14,559 nt of DNA from Nitrospira sp. GTDB lineage: Bacteria > Nitrospirota > Nitrospiria > Nitrospirales > Nitrospiraceae. The position numbers and the translations under genes are program-made. This document shows, piece after piece, positions 13,634 through 14,559 of the stretch (position 1 is the stretch's first letter; each line of letters opens with the position of its first letter). The DNA is taken from NCBI GenBank assembly GCA_025935475.1, contig JAICVE010000022.1, forward strand, positions 1 through 14,559, given 5' to 3'. Below the pieces are notes generated by a model. That model was not told the DNA's origin, ran no database searches, and was given only the letters and a program-made list of their open reading frames with translations.

Positions 13634-14512
13634 TTGTCCAATCGTCGGACCAGCATTCTCCGCCATCTCCGGTCCTTGGTGGGAGAGCGCCACCCGCAGT
13701 CCGCTCCCCACGCACTCAATCAGGCTGCAGAGTATCTGGCAGGACGGTTTGCCGAATACGGATGGACGACGAGCGGGCAACCGTTTCGAGCCCTGGGGAA
13801 GTCCTACTTCAACATTCTCGGCATCAAATCGCCGCCTGGACGGCCGGCCAAGGACGCGCAGCCGCCGCTGCTGATCGGCGCACATTACGACACCGTCATG
13901 GCCTCGCCCGGGGCTGACGATAACGCCAGTGCGTTAGCCGTCTTGCTTGAAGCGGCTGATCGGCTGAGGCATCTGGTGGTGGCGCGGCCGGTCTGGCTCG
14001 CGGCGTTTTGCCTCGAAGAGCAGGGACTGCTGGGCAGCCGGGCCTTCATTTCTGGACTCAAACAGACCGGTCAGCTGTTGGACGGCGCGATCGTGCTCGA
14101 ATGCGTTGGCTATGCCAGCAGAGACGCCGGCTCCCAGCGCACGCCACCCGGTGTCCCCATTGCTGTTCCGACCGTCGGGAATTTCCTCGGCATTGTGGGC
14201 AACGAGGCTTCGCGGGAACTCGTTGCCGCCATTGAGCGCAATGCCCGGAGAGTCGCGCCAACCACGCCCACCCTCGCCCTGGCCGTCCCCGCGCGCGGAG
14301 AAAGCCTGCCGGATGTGCGCCGGAGCGATCACGCCGCGTTCTGGGACGAGGGCTATCGGGCTGTCATGCTCACGGACACGGCAGATTTCCGCAATCCCCA
14401 TTATCATCAACCCAGCGACACCGTCGACACCTTGGACTTGGATTTTCTCGAGGGAGTCAGTGAGATCGTCGTCGGCTGCATTGAAGACCTGGCCGGGTTG
14501 ACCCGTCGATGA
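13634..14512 (+). CDS. M28-family zinc metallopeptidase (aminopeptidase-like)
   Basis: The protein of about 292 aa has the metal ligands of M28 peptidases: H84 and D86 (AHYDT), D95 (GADDNAS), E128/E129 (CLEEQG, catalytic acid plus ligand), E156 (LECVGY) and H258 (PHYHQPSDT). The family hydrolyses N-terminal residues or related amide bonds with two zinc ions. There is no signal peptide, so it is probably cytoplasmic. The start is uncertain. The open frame runs back to 13397, but that part is the +1 shadow of argB with no domain content. The TTG at 13634 gives a natural helix start (SILRHLRSLVGERHP) but no clear Shine-Dalgarno. The gene follows argB by 16 bp and is likely co-transcribed. Only 47 bp remain after its stop, with nothing seen. 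Confidence 0.85.
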   Translation: MSNRRTSILRHLRSLVGERHPQSAPHALNQAAEYLAGRFAEYGWTTSGQPFRALGKSYFNILGIKSPPGRPAKDAQPPLLIGAHYDTVMASPGADDNASALAVLLEAADRLRHLVVARPVWLAAFCLEEQGLLGSRAFISGLKQTGQLLDGAIVLECVGYASRDAGSQRTPPGVPIAVPTVGNFLGIVGNEASRELVAAIERNARRVAPTTPTLALAVPARGESLPDVRRSDHAAFWDEGYRAVMLTDTADFRNPHYHQPSDTVDTLDLDFLEGVSEIVVGCIEDLAGLTRR

Positions 14513-14559
14513 GACGGTCAAGACGAATCAGTCCCGCCACACGCCGGGCGATCGCCACA

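Overview
The window looks like a chromosomal stretch of a Gram-negative, GC-rich (about 60%) free-living bacterium. Lipoprotein and outer-membrane-type proteins argue for a double-membrane cell. A folate-dependent TrmFO, a dnaX-ybaB-recR cluster, a short 4.5S-type SRP RNA and a dispersed-repeat-like palindrome together suggest the Nitrospirota (Nitrospira-like). That assignment is an inference from gene content and memory, not from a search.

Layout. (1) 1-2157, minus strand: a DUF481 outer-membrane-type protein, MscL with a C-terminal zinc ribbon, and a small coiled-coil lipoprotein form an apparent operon behind a good sigma70 promoter. (2) 2155-4032, minus: a large AsmA-family protein with its own strong promoter, back to back with the promoter of a plus-strand tRNA-Ser(GGA). 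(3) 4222-4676, no protein gene: two palindromes each followed by a GGATAGACAC repeat (possible tandem promoters), the SRP RNA gene ffs, and a 121-bp long palindrome just before dnaX. (4) 4677-7391, plus: dnaX, ybaB and recR, the conserved replication/repair cluster. (5) 7412-9162: a DksA/TraR-type zinc protein with its own promoter, convergent with a TPR lipoprotein 4 bp away, and an intrinsic terminator. (6) 9188-10290, minus: a small lipoprotein, a 96-aa zinc-ribbon protein and tRNA-Val(CAC). (7) 10334-12639, plus: trmFO and xerC, overlapping by 28 bp, behind a TTGACA/TACAAT promoter. (8) 12721-14512, plus: argB and an M28-type metallopeptidase.

How they fit together. Most of the window is housekeeping: replication (dnaX), recombination and repair (recR, xerC), translation (two tRNAs, trmFO), protein targeting (ffs), arginine synthesis (argB), transcription control (DksA-like) and envelope maintenance (MscL, AsmA, DUF481, three lipoproteins). 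I see no phage, CRISPR, toxin-antitoxin or defence locus and no intact insertion sequence. The least explained parts are the non-coding structures around ffs and the small uncharacterised lipoproteins and zinc protein. I do not see a convincing new multi-gene system.
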